A stretch of DNA of 64,000 nt, taken from assembly GCA_038250905.1 (NCBI GenBank), contig JBBSBV010000018.1:25231-89230 (forward strand). Direction: 5' to 3'. This DNA is from JAENVU01 sp038250905 (GTDB lineage Bacteria > Actinomycetota > Acidimicrobiia > IMCC26256 > JAENVU01). Positions 50,848-59,221 of the stretch are shown here, piece after piece. The first letter of the stretch is position 1. The number at the start of each line of letters is the position of its first letter. The notes below the pieces were generated by a model, which ran no database searches, was not told where the DNA came from, and was given only the letters and a program-made list of their open reading frames with translations. The position numbers and the translations under genes are program-made.

Positions 50848-52296
50848 ATGAGCCGAGGAGCCCTTCGTCGCCGGTCGCTGATCGGGATCGCCGCGGTCGT
50901 GGCGCTGGTGGCCACCGCCTGCGTCCCCCGACCCGACTTCCGCCCGCCCGTCGGGCCGCGTGCCGAGTTGAGCCACACCGGTCGGTGGTTCACCGATCAC
51001 TACGGGCGCGTGATCACGCTCCGCGGCGTGAACTTCGTGAAGAAGTTCCCGCCCATCTCACCGGCCGCGGCCGGCTTCGGTGCCGACGACGCCCGGTTCC
51101 TGCACGACGAGGGCTTCAACGCGGTGCGCCTCGGCGTCGTGTTCGGCGCGGTGATGCCCCAACCCGGGGTCATCGACCAGGCCTACGTCGATTCGATTGC
51201 CGAGACCGTACGGGTGCTCGCGAACGAGCAGATCTTCACGCAGCTCGACTTCCACCAGGACGGCTTCGGACCGCTGGTCCACGGCAACGGCTTCCCCGAA
51301 TGGGCCACGCTCACCGACGGTCTGCCGAACCCGAACGACCCGTTTCCCACGTACTACGTGACGAACCCGGCGATGCAGCGCGCCTTCGACAACTTCTGGG
51401 CCAACGCGCCCGGGCCGGACGGCGTCGGCCTCCAACAGCACTACGCGGAAGCGGTGCATGCCGTGGCGGCGGCGGTCGCGCGGGAGCCCTACGTGCTCGG
51501 GTACGACCTCATGAACGAGCCGTGGCCGGGCACGGATTGGTCGGCCTGTCTCACCGGATGCCCCGACCTCGAGGCGTCGCTCACGGGACCGTTCGCCCGC
51601 CGGATGACCGACGCGATCCGCAGCGTCGATCGTGAGCACTTCGTCTTCACCGAGCCGTTCGTGCTGTTCAACTTCGGTGGTGCCGACACGTCGATCGCAG
51701 GCTTCGGCGCACCGCGGAGTGCGCTCTCGTACCACGTGTACGCGACCACGCCGGCGGCCGACGAAGCGGTCATGGACCACGCGATCACGGCCTCGGCGCA
51801 CGGCGATGCCCTGTTGTCGACCGAGTTCGGCGCGACCACCGATACCACCACGATCCGGCGGCTGACGGATGCGTTCGACCGTCGCTCGCTGTCGTGGTTG
51901 TTCTGGTCGTACGACGAGAACCTGGTGCGGGACCTGAACGCGAACCCCGTCGGAGACAACGTGCAGGCGTCGACCATCGCCGCGCTGGTGCGTCCGAGCC
52001 CGATGGCGGTCAACGGCACGCCGACGAGCGCGTCGTTCGACCCGGCCACCGGTGCGTACGACTTCACCTACTCGACGACGCGCCCCGACGGGCAGCGCGC
52101 GGATCCGAAGTACCGGACGAGCCTGTTGCTCCCACACCGTGTCTATCCCGACGGGTACACGGTGACGGTGAACGGCGCCGTGGTGCACGCGTGTTCCACG
52201 ACCCTGGTGCTCAAGAACCTCCCGACCGCGACCAACGTCTCGGTCCACGTCACCCGGGATGGAGCGTGCGCCAAACCGTCATCCCCGCGGCAATAG
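50848..52296 (+). CDS. GH5 endoglycoceramidase-like lipoprotein
   Basis: This 482-residue lipoprotein has a leader ending in the lipobox VATAC (Cys25). The GH5 barrel starts with the EGCase-like ITLRGVNFVKKFPP. DFHQDGF, LGYDLMNEPWPG (acid/base Glu224) and LLSTEFGAT (nucleophile Glu326) follow. Endoglycoceramidases cleave the bond between glycan and ceramide in glycosphingolipids, and related enzymes act on steryl glucosides. A C-terminal beta domain (TYSTTRPDGQRADP) completes the family pattern. ATG 50848 is taken because the lipobox then has normal spacing. The PAP2-type phosphatase follows 9 bases later. Confidence 0.88.
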   Translation: MSRGALRRRSLIGIAAVVALVATACVPRPDFRPPVGPRAELSHTGRWFTDHYGRVITLRGVNFVKKFPPISPAAAGFGADDARFLHDEGFNAVRLGVVFGAVMPQPGVIDQAYVDSIAETVRVLANEQIFTQLDFHQDGFGPLVHGNGFPEWATLTDGLPNPNDPFPTYYVTNPAMQRAFDNFWANAPGPDGVGLQQHYAEAVHAVAAAVAREPYVLGYDLMNEPWPGTDWSACLTGCPDLEASLTGPFARRMTDAIRSVDREHFVFTEPFVLFNFGGADTSIAGFGAPRSALSYHVYATTPAADEAVMDHAITASAHGDALLSTEFGATTDTTTIRRLTDAFDRRSLSWLFWSYDENLVRDLNANPVGDNVQASTIAALVRPSPMAVNGTPTSASFDPATGAYDFTYSTTRPDGQRADPKYRTSLLLPHRVYPDGYTVTVNGAVVHACSTTLVLKNLPTATNVSVHVTRDGACAKPSSPRQ

Positions 52297-52305
52297 TGAC
52301 GTCCT

Positions 52306-53205
52306 GTGGGTTGGCTCCAGTGGCAATGGGCGTTCGTGCTGGCCGGGATCGGTCTGGTCGTGGGAGTGGCCTGGCGGCGCGCGCCGCGTGGATGGCAGCG
52401 GGCGGTCGCTGCGTTCGGGCTGGAGGCGGCGCTGGTCCTCACCCTCTACGCGATCTGGCAGTTGGCCGGGCGGTTGAGTGTCGCGAAGGTCGACCAGGGG
52501 CTGGCCAACGGACGGTGGGTGCACCGGACCCAGGAGTCGTTGGGGTTTCCGAGCGAGACCGTGTTGCAGAACTGGATCATCGACCATCCCTGGGCGGCGC
52601 GGTTCACGAACGGTTACTACGCGATCGTCCATGCCCCGGCGATGATGATCACGCTGTTGTGGTTGTTCGTCGCGCACCGCGACCGGCACGCGCGGTGGCG
52701 CACCGCGCTCGCACTCACCACGTTCGCGTGCCTGCTCATCCAGTTCGTACCGGTGGCGCCGCCCCGCATGTTCCCGCAGTACGGGTTCGTCGACGTCGCC
52801 CGGCTGTTCGACCAGTCGGTGTACGGACCGATCGGCCAGGGGATCGCCGACCAGCTCTCCGCGATGCCTTCGGTGCACGTGGCGTGGTCGGTGTGGGTGG
52901 CCGCGGTCGTGGTCGACGCCGGCACGAGTCGGTGGCAGTGGCTGATCCTGCTGCACCCGGCGGCGACGATCTTCGCGGTGAGTGCTACCGCCAACCACTG
53001 GTGGCTCGACGGCATCGTCGCGGCGGCACTGCTCGCGATCTCGGTGCTCGTCGAGCGGTCGTTCGCACGCGCGAAGGCGGGCGTGGCTCAGAGGTTGGTG
53101 ACGCCCGCGTTCTCGGCGAGCGGCGTGGCGCCAGCGGCGAACGATCCGCTCGACGTGTCCCTGCCCATCAGTACGTCGAGCGGGTCGCGCAGGTCGTCGA
53201 CGTAG
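52306..53205 (+). CDS. PAP2-type membrane phosphatase/phosphotransferase
   Basis: This 299-residue protein has about six membrane helices and PAP2 motifs: VPVAPPRMFP, AMPSVHVAWS (His general base) and SATANHWWLDGI (nucleophile His). This form resembles the PAP2_3/inositolphosphotransferase group more than diacylglycerol pyrophosphatases. It would act on a lipid phosphate at the membrane. The last about 40 residues, which overlap the convergent dioxygenase gene by 118 bases, are Ser/Ala-rich and look non-conserved, so the true end may once have been earlier. It follows the EGCase-like gene closely. Confidence 0.83.
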   Translation: MGWLQWQWAFVLAGIGLVVGVAWRRAPRGWQRAVAAFGLEAALVLTLYAIWQLAGRLSVAKVDQGLANGRWVHRTQESLGFPSETVLQNWIIDHPWAARFTNGYYAIVHAPAMMITLLWLFVAHRDRHARWRTALALTTFACLLIQFVPVAPPRMFPQYGFVDVARLFDQSVYGPIGQGIADQLSAMPSVHVAWSVWVAAVVVDAGTSRWQWLILLHPAATIFAVSATANHWWLDGIVAAALLAISVLVERSFARAKAGVAQRLVTPAFSASGVAPAANDPLDVSLPISTSSGSRRSST

Positions 53206-53957
53206 CCGAGCGCATACGCGCCCAGCGAGTACCCGAGGAGTCGTTGGAGTCGTTCGGGCAACTCGCGGGCGATCTCGGGCGGGACGGTGAGGAACTGGTT
53301 CTCCTCCTGCCGGAGCCACCCGACGCTGTAGGTGATGTTCACGCCCACGCGTGCTGAATCGGAAGTGTTCGCTCCGCCGCCGTGGTACAGCGAACCGACG
53401 TAGAGGAGGACCGAACCCTTCTCCATCTCGGCGGGTTCGGTGTCGGCGAGTTCGTAGCGGAGCTTGTCGGCGGCGAGGTGACTGCCGGGCACGACGCGCG
53501 TCGCGCCGTTGGCTTCGGTGAAATCGGTCGCGGCCCAGATCGTGTTGCACTGCACCTGGTAGCCGGTGGGGAACGTGAAGAAGTCGAACGCCCATTGGTC
53601 GCGGTGCACGACCTGGGCGGGTCCGCCCGGCTCGATCCGGATCAGCTGGGTGAGGTGCAGTTGGTAGTTGTTCACGTGCGCGAGCACCTGGTCGACGGTG
53701 CCGAGCACCAGTGGGTCGAGTACGAGATCCCGGGCGGCCGCCGACCGCGCCACCAGGCCGCCGGTCCGGCGGGTACGCGGGCCCGCGAAGTCGTCGGTGC
53801 CGTACGGCGTGCGATCGACGTGGCCGGCCATCTCGGCCTCGATGCGGTCGAGCAGCTCGGGCGACGCGAGGCGGTCGATCACCACACACCCGTCGGCGGC
53901 GATCGCCGCGGCGACCTCGTCGGGTGACGCGGCGGCGGGCAGGTGTCGGATCGTCAT
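53088..53957 (-). CDS. Phytanoyl-CoA dioxygenase family protein
   Basis: This 289-residue Fe(II)/2-oxoglutarate dioxygenase has the ligand triad HxD in QVVHRDQWAF (His118, Asp120) and the distal His in SLYHGGGANTSDSARVGVNITY (His192), with Arg203 to bind 2-oxoglutarate. It is cytoplasmic and would hydroxylate an acyl or small-molecule substrate. Its ATG overlaps the stop of the upstream amidohydrolase gene by four bases (ATGA), so the two act together. Its 3' end overlaps the PAP2 gene on the other strand. Confidence 0.9.
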   Translation of the reverse strand: MTIRHLPAAASPDEVAAAIAADGCVVIDRLASPELLDRIEAEMAGHVDRTPYGTDDFAGPRTRRTGGLVARSAAARDLVLDPLVLGTVDQVLAHVNNYQLHLTQLIRIEPGGPAQVVHRDQWAFDFFTFPTGYQVQCNTIWAATDFTEANGATRVVPGSHLAADKLRYELADTEPAEMEKGSVLLYVGSLYHGGGANTSDSARVGVNITYSVGWLRQEENQFLTVPPEIARELPERLQRLLGYSLGAYALGYVDDLRDPLDVLMGRDTSSGSFAAGATPLAENAGVTNL

Positions 53958-54787
53958 GACCGAACTGTACGGTCGAGCAGCCGGCGGGCGGTCCCGCCGA
54001 GGAACTGCGCCATCGCGTCGGGGTCGAGCGGCAGCGCCCGGGCCTCGGCGAGCGACCGGCGCATCGGGAACCACGGTTCGTCGCTGCCCCACAGCACCCG
54101 CCCGCGATAGGTGGAGCTGTTCATGAACGTCACGAGGTTCGGGTCCATGTACCGGGGCGCGTAGGCGGTGCACGAGAGGTAGAGGTTCGGCCACTTCCGC
54201 ATGTAGTTCATGAGGAGTTCCTCGTAGGGGTGGCCCATGTGGGCACCGATCACGACGAGGTCGGGGAAGTCGATGAGCACGTCCTCGAGCAGTTCGGGAT
54301 GCTGCACGCGCGACCGGACTCGCGGCCCCGGTACGCCGACGTTGATGCCCGTCGGGATGCCCAGCTCCTCACACACGGAGAACACGGGGTAGTGGCGGGG
54401 GTCCGTGATGGGGACCTGGTTCGCGAGCGGCATCACCCGGACCATCGAGAACCGGGGGTGTTCGGCGAGGGTGCGGACCCGGCGCGCGTTGCGCGTCGGG
54501 TGCTCGGCGGCGGTGAGCCCCGCGGCGACCAGGAAGCGACCGGGATATGCGTCGGCGATCTCGAGTGCCTGTTCGGCCGTGCGGTCGAGTCCGGTGCAGA
54601 AGATCCCGGTCGCCACCCCCGTCTCGTCCATGACCGCGAGGAGTCCGTCGACCCCGATGCCGTCGGTGGTGCTGGAGCCGAGATAGCCGGGGATGTTGGC
54701 GAACTGTTCCTGGCCCAGGAACTCCTGGGCGCCCTGACCGGTGACCAGGTTGACCCAGATGTCGATGATGTCCTCGGGGCTTGGCAT
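53954..54787 (-). CDS. Amidohydrolase_2-family hydrolase/decarboxylase
   Basis: This 277-residue metal-dependent barrel of the Amidohydrolase_2 group has PSPEDIIDIWVNLV at the N-terminus, VVIGAHMGHPYEELL (His ligand) and VLWGSDEPWF (catalytic Asp). The N-terminal metal-binding His-x-His is not evident (the first strand reads IDIWVN), so it may be a metal-poor or altered member. Relatives include aromatic-acid decarboxylases and lactonases. It is translationally coupled to the phytanoyl-CoA dioxygenase and divergent from another amidohydrolase. Confidence 0.83.
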   Translation of the reverse strand: MPSPEDIIDIWVNLVTGQGAQEFLGQEQFANIPGYLGSSTTDGIGVDGLLAVMDETGVATGIFCTGLDRTAEQALEIADAYPGRFLVAAGLTAAEHPTRNARRVRTLAEHPRFSMVRVMPLANQVPITDPRHYPVFSVCEELGIPTGINVGVPGPRVRSRVQHPELLEDVLIDFPDLVVIGAHMGHPYEELLMNYMRKWPNLYLSCTAYAPRYMDPNLVTFMNSSTYRGRVLWGSDEPWFPMRRSLAEARALPLDPDAMAQFLGGTARRLLDRTVRS

Positions 54788-54923
54788 GGGGCCTCATTCG
54801 GGGTGATGGCGGGCAGCTCCCGGGTCGCATCGCCGGGAGGGAGAAACTGACGGTAGCGTCAGGTTTCCGCGACCGGCAACGGCGCACCGTCGATGATGAC
54901 GCCGGCGCCACGAGGAGGATCCC

Positions 54924-56132
54924 ATGACCGCAGCGACCGATGAGCGGTACACCATCATCTCGGCCGACTGTCATGCCGGTGGTTCGCACGAGCAGTACCG
55001 CGAATACCTCTCGGCCGAGTGGCAGGCGGAGTTCGACGCGTGGCGCGGCGAGTACTCCAATCCGTTCCGTGATCTCCAGGACGACGGTCGGTCCCGAAAC
55101 TGGGACGACGAGCGTCGGATCGCCGACCTCGAGAAGGACGGCATCGTTGCCGAGGTGACGTTCCCGAACACGGTGCCGCCGTTCTTCCCGACCGGTGTGG
55201 TCATCGCCCGCGCACCGCAGGACGCCGAGGACTACCGCCGCCGCTGGGAAGGGTTGCGCGCGCACAACCGCTGGCTCGTGGACTGGTGCTCCCGCTTCCC
55301 CGAGCGTCGGGCGGGAATCGGCCAGATCTTCCTCGACGATGTCGACGTCGCGATCCAGGAAGTCGAGTGGATCCACGACCACGGGCTCCGGGGCGGCGTC
55401 CTGATCCCCGGTATCCCGGACGACGCGCACATGCCGCCCTACTACTCCGACCACTACGACCGCCTCTGGGCCGTGTGCGAGGAGCGGGGCATCATCATCA
55501 ACCACCACACGACCGGCACCGGCCTGCCCGACTACGGCAAGTACCCGAGCTCCACGATCCAGTGGATGATCGAGACCGCCTGGTACGCGCACCGGCCGTT
55601 GTGGCAACTGCTCATGAGCGGGACCTTCGAACGGTTCCCGAACCTCAAGCTCGTGCTCACCGAGCAGGGCTGCGACTGGATCCCACCGCTGCTGATGCAA
55701 CTCGACGCGTTCCACATGCAGATGCAGAGCGGCCGAATCGGCGAGATGAACCTCAAGAACGATGCGGTGCTCCCGATGACGCCGAGCGAGTACTTCGAGC
55801 GCAACGTGTGGGTCGGTGTGAGCTTCCCCGGGGTACGCGAGGCCAAGGCGCTGCGCCGGTTGGGGCTTCACAAGGTGATGTGGGGCGCCGACTACCCGCA
55901 CAACGAGGGAACGTCACCACACTCCCGGGCCAGCCTGCGGCGCACGTTCCACGACTGGACCCCCGAGGATCTGCGCCAGGTGCTCTCGGGCACCGCGGCC
56001 GAGGTCTACGACTTCGACCTGGCGGTACTCGATCCGATCGCAGCCGACGGCGTGGGCCCCACGGTCGGTGACGTGGCGACGCCGCTCGACGAGATCCCCA
56101 AGAACGCGTTCAGCCCCGCTTTCTACCGCTGA
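54924..56132 (+). CDS. Amidohydrolase_2-family protein
   Basis: This 402-residue barrel starts with TIISADCHAGGS, the Asp-Cys-His variant common in actinobacterial amidohydrolases. It has EVTFPNTVPPFF, INHHTTGTG, LTEQGCDWIP and VMWGADYPHNEGT with the terminal Asp. The segment composition is close to proteins placed beside acyl-CoA and dioxygenase genes in mycobacteria-like catabolic regions. A good SD (GAGGAGG) precedes ATG 54924. It is divergent from the coupled amidohydrolase-dioxygenase pair and probably shares their pathway. Confidence 0.87.
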   Translation: MTAATDERYTIISADCHAGGSHEQYREYLSAEWQAEFDAWRGEYSNPFRDLQDDGRSRNWDDERRIADLEKDGIVAEVTFPNTVPPFFPTGVVIARAPQDAEDYRRRWEGLRAHNRWLVDWCSRFPERRAGIGQIFLDDVDVAIQEVEWIHDHGLRGGVLIPGIPDDAHMPPYYSDHYDRLWAVCEERGIIINHHTTGTGLPDYGKYPSSTIQWMIETAWYAHRPLWQLLMSGTFERFPNLKLVLTEQGCDWIPPLLMQLDAFHMQMQSGRIGEMNLKNDAVLPMTPSEYFERNVWVGVSFPGVREAKALRRLGLHKVMWGADYPHNEGTSPHSRASLRRTFHDWTPEDLRQVLSGTAAEVYDFDLAVLDPIAADGVGPTVGDVATPLDEIPKNAFSPAFYR

Positions 56133-56237
56133 GCGGTCATCGCGGCGACGACGCGCGGCCGGCCACGTCGCAGGCCGTTTGGTCCGTGACGACGATCTCA
56201 GGGTCGGACGCGCGCACCATGGGGTACTGCAACAACC

Positions 56238-57134
56238 ATGACGGGGAGTGTTTTGGAACGGATCACGCGCTGGCTCGAGCGGATCAACGCGCTCGCTCGA
56301 ACGTGGGTCGCGCGTGCGTGGGCCACCGCCCGGGACCCGCTGCGGGTCCTGCCGGTTCTCGCGGTCGTGGCGTTGGTGCTGATCGGGATCCCCTACACCG
56401 CGACCGGTGTTTCCCGGGTGGCTCGCGCCGGTTTGCACTGGCGGGCCGAGTCGGGGGTGCAGTGGCACCGGACCGTCGGCACCGTGACCGGCGTCCGGGA
56501 GAACGACGGCATGGTGGTCCGGGTGCAGTTCCGAGACGACCAGGGTCACGGGCACGTGGCCAAGACGTATCTCGCCGACCCGTCGAAGCGGTGGCTCACC
56601 ATGCAGGTCCCGATGCGATTCGACCCGCACCACCTGAACCGGATCGAACTCATCGGCTACTCGTACCGCGGGCCGGTCGCGGCGCTGCTCATCGCGGGCG
56701 CGCCGCTCGGCGCGGGGGTCGCGTCGCTGGTGCTCGCAGTCGGACTGTGGCGACGCCGGCGGCTGGTGGCGGTGAGTGCCAGACCGATCGCGGTGTTGCG
56801 CCGCCCCATCACCGTCGCACTCGCGATCCTCGCGACGGGGATCGGAGCGTGGGCCGCGGGCACCGTGATCGAACGCGGGTGGCGCGCCATCGCGTCGTCG
56901 ACCGGCCACCTGGTGAGCACAATCTTCGGTGACCTCCTAGGCGTGCTCGTCCCCGTGGTGGCGTTCGCGCTCGGCGCGCTCGTGACCGCGTGGCTGGCGC
57001 GCCACCGCAACCACGAGCAACACCACGGGCTGCTCTCGAGGGCCCACGGTCTCATCGACCGTGCCGCCGAGATGGTGCCGTCACCCGAGGACCTCGCGCC
57101 GCAGGAGGACGTCGAGCTTCCCTCCGGTCGGTAG
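56238..57134 (+). CDS. DUF3592-like membrane protein
   Basis: This 298-residue protein has a basic amphipathic N-terminus, about four transmembrane helices (near 36-55, 148-172, 189-208 and 230-253), and a small soluble domain between the first two (VGTVTGVRENDGMVVRVQFRDDQG). That domain resembles the DUF3592 fold. The C-terminus is hydrophilic with PSPEDLAPQEDVELPSG. Function is unknown. It converges on the minor-pilin operon with only six bases between stop codons. Confidence 0.72.
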   Translation: MTGSVLERITRWLERINALARTWVARAWATARDPLRVLPVLAVVALVLIGIPYTATGVSRVARAGLHWRAESGVQWHRTVGTVTGVRENDGMVVRVQFRDDQGHGHVAKTYLADPSKRWLTMQVPMRFDPHHLNRIELIGYSYRGPVAALLIAGAPLGAGVASLVLAVGLWRRRRLVAVSARPIAVLRRPITVALAILATGIGAWAAGTVIERGWRAIASSTGHLVSTIFGDLLGVLVPVVAFALGALVTAWLARHRNHEQHHGLLSRAHGLIDRAAEMVPSPEDLAPQEDVELPSGR

Positions 57135-57140
57135 CTCCGG

Positions 57141-58613
57141 TCAGCCGCAGCTACTCGTGGTGACGGCGCCGGGGTCGCACTCCTGCCAGTCGGTGATGTC
57201 GAGGGTCGCGGTGCCGAATCCGACGATCTGCTCCAGGCGGGAGTCGTACGCCACGTTCATGTTGTTCTTGACCTGAATGTTGTTGGCGTACACGGCACCG
57301 TGGAAGTCGGTGTTGTTCTTGAACGCGACGGGCCCGTTCGGGGCGTAGAGCAGCACGGCGGTGTTACTGCCGCCCGACAGGCTCGATGTCATCGAGAAGT
57401 TGTTCTTGAAGCCGATGGCGCAGTCGGACGGGTTCCCGCCCGTGGTCGTGCAACTCGAGGCCGGTGCGGCGTAGAGGGATGCCAGGACGATGACCTTGTC
57501 GGTGGCTCCGGTGGAGCCCATCCCTCCGCTGGTCATGTCGATCGGTGATGTGTCGGCGTACACGGTGAGGTCACCGCTGACCGTCGTTCCGTTGAGGTCG
57601 ACGGGGTAGGACGCGCCACCACCGGTGATGTAGAAGGTCCCGGAGAGGTTCGACTTGTTCGCGGCGATGTAGGTGTTGAACGCGGCGTAATCGGTGGGGA
57701 ACGCGTACTGGTGAACCGTGCCGGCCGGGTAGTTGCCGGTGTTGAACGTGAACGGAGGGATGGTCTTGGTCCCGGGGGCCGCGGTGCAGGTGTTGGTTGT
57801 CTTCGTGCCGGTGACCGACGACGCGATGGTTCCCCACGCGGTGGCGGTGCCGGCGATCGAGCCCCCGCCGATCTTGTACTTCGCGTGCGATGGATCGTCG
57901 GCGCAGGACGGCGTCGACGAGGACGCCTTCGCGTTCCCGCCGACGGTGGCGCCGTTGCTCATGCTGATGCCGTAGCCGCTCGAGTCGTAGCCGCCCGACC
58001 ATGCATCACCCTCCACGGTGGAGTTGTTGCTCATCGAGATGTACGACGTCGCCGCCGCGACGTTCCCGCTGCCGAGCGTTCCACCGGCGGGGCAACTCGG
58101 GTTGGTGCTCGAGAGCACGGAGTCACCGTTGTAGACCTCCACGTACGTGTTGGCCCAGATGTCACCGCACACGACGTTGTTGTTCTTGGTGGTCACGTCG
58201 GAGAGCGAGAAGAGGGCGTACTTGAACGAGATCGGCGGTGCCATCGTGACGCGCAACCGCCGGGTCGCCTGGGTGGCGCCCGCGGTGCCCACCGTCCCGA
58301 CCGCGTCGATCTGGTAGTGGTTCCGGGCCTGGGCCACGACCCGGTATTGGTAGGTGCCTTCTTCGGTCGTGCCGGTCTGGGTGGTGGCGGGCACCACGCC
58401 GCTGCTGTTCTGGAGGTACGCGATCGCCTGGTGCACGCCGGATTCGGCGACGTGGAGCGCCTGACCCCACGACCGGTTCTTCGCCGAGCTGGTCTGGTTG
58501 TGGAAGGCCACGTACATCATCGAGGAGATGAACAGCGTGGCGATGAAGCCCACCATGATGGCGGTGACGAGGGCGACGCCCTGTTCGTCGCGGTGGCGGA
58601 TGAGCCGATTCAT
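57141..58613 (-). CDS. PilX-like pilus assembly protein with beta-helix-like domain
   Basis: This 490-residue protein begins with RDEQGVALVTAIMVGFIATLFISSMMYVAF, a PilX-type prepilin-like segment with one hydrophobic helix. The following helix carries the conserved-looking QALHVAESGVHQAIAYL. A large extracellular part is rich in Asn/Ser/Gly (SMSNNSTVEGDAWSGG, AFKNNTDFHGAVYANN) and looks like a polymer-forming beta-helix. It likely joins the pilus tip or priming complex. Its ATG overlaps the stop of the upstream pilin gene by four bases. SD GGGAG is close to the start. Confidence 0.8.
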   Translation of the reverse strand: MNRLIRHRDEQGVALVTAIMVGFIATLFISSMMYVAFHNQTSSAKNRSWGQALHVAESGVHQAIAYLQNSSGVVPATTQTGTTEEGTYQYRVVAQARNHYQIDAVGTVGTAGATQATRRLRVTMAPPISFKYALFSLSDVTTKNNNVVCGDIWANTYVEVYNGDSVLSSTNPSCPAGGTLGSGNVAAATSYISMSNNSTVEGDAWSGGYDSSGYGISMSNGATVGGNAKASSSTPSCADDPSHAKYKIGGGSIAGTATAWGTIASSVTGTKTTNTCTAAPGTKTIPPFTFNTGNYPAGTVHQYAFPTDYAAFNTYIAANKSNLSGTFYITGGGASYPVDLNGTTVSGDLTVYADTSPIDMTSGGMGSTGATDKVIVLASLYAAPASSCTTTGGNPSDCAIGFKNNFSMTSSLSGGSNTAVLLYAPNGPVAFKNNTDFHGAVYANNIQVKNNMNVAYDSRLEQIVGFGTATLDITDWQECDPGAVTTSSCG

Positions 58614-59221
58614 GATGCTCCCGTGAGGCTGGCGGTGCGGTTGCGGAGGTTCACTTCGGACTTGAGTTCGAGGGTCGTGGTGGGCCGGCGGGCCGGATTC
58701 ACGCTGAGATCGATCTCGACCCACTGCACACCGGTCACGTCGGTGGCCCGGGTACGCGTGAACAACGTCGCGGTCGCGCCCGGGTTCAGGTTCTGGAGGA
58801 CCGTGAAGGCCGCCGCGGTTCCGACCTTCCGCGTGAGCGACGTGCCGGACGCCGCGTAGGTGATGGACGTGGCGGTGCCGTTGATCGCGGTCGTGTAGGT
58901 GAGCGACGACGACGTGACCGTCGTCGCGGTCGGATCGGTGATCTCCTCCACCGCGGTCGCCTGCCGGATCTCCCTGGTCATCTTGTTGAGCACGTTGCGC
59001 ATGTCGTCGAGGTTCTTCGTGCGGTCGGCCTGGTAGGCCTGCACTCCGGACACGGAATCGAGCGCGTTGAAGACCGTCAGCAGCACGATGAGCAGGAGCG
59101 CGGAGGTGATCACCAGTTCGATGATCGTCACGCCCGACTCCCCGTGCCGGCGCTCAGCTGCACTGGTTCTTGGAAAGGGCAATCTTCGAGGTCGCACTGG
59201 ATTCGTTTCCGGCCGCGTCAT
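58610..59221 (-). CDS. Minor type IV prepilin (PilW-like)
   Basis: The class III signal is GESG|VTIIELVITSALLLIVLLTVF, with the Glu at +5 and a hydrophobic helix, followed by a globular part with QADRTKNLDDMRNVLNKMTREIRQA as in PilW. The product is 203 residues from the ATG at 59221. GTG 59197 or TTG 59182 would give shorter leaders, and the ATG overlaps the upstream gene by 68 bases, so the start is uncertain. It is the middle gene of the minor-pilin operon. Confidence 0.82.
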   Translation of the reverse strand: MTRPETNPVRPRRLPFPRTSAAERRHGESGVTIIELVITSALLLIVLLTVFNALDSVSGVQAYQADRTKNLDDMRNVLNKMTREIRQATAVEEITDPTATTVTSSSLTYTTAINGTATSITYAASGTSLTRKVGTAAAFTVLQNLNPGATATLFTRTRATDVTGVQWVEIDLSVNPARRPTTTLELKSEVNLRNRTASLTGAS

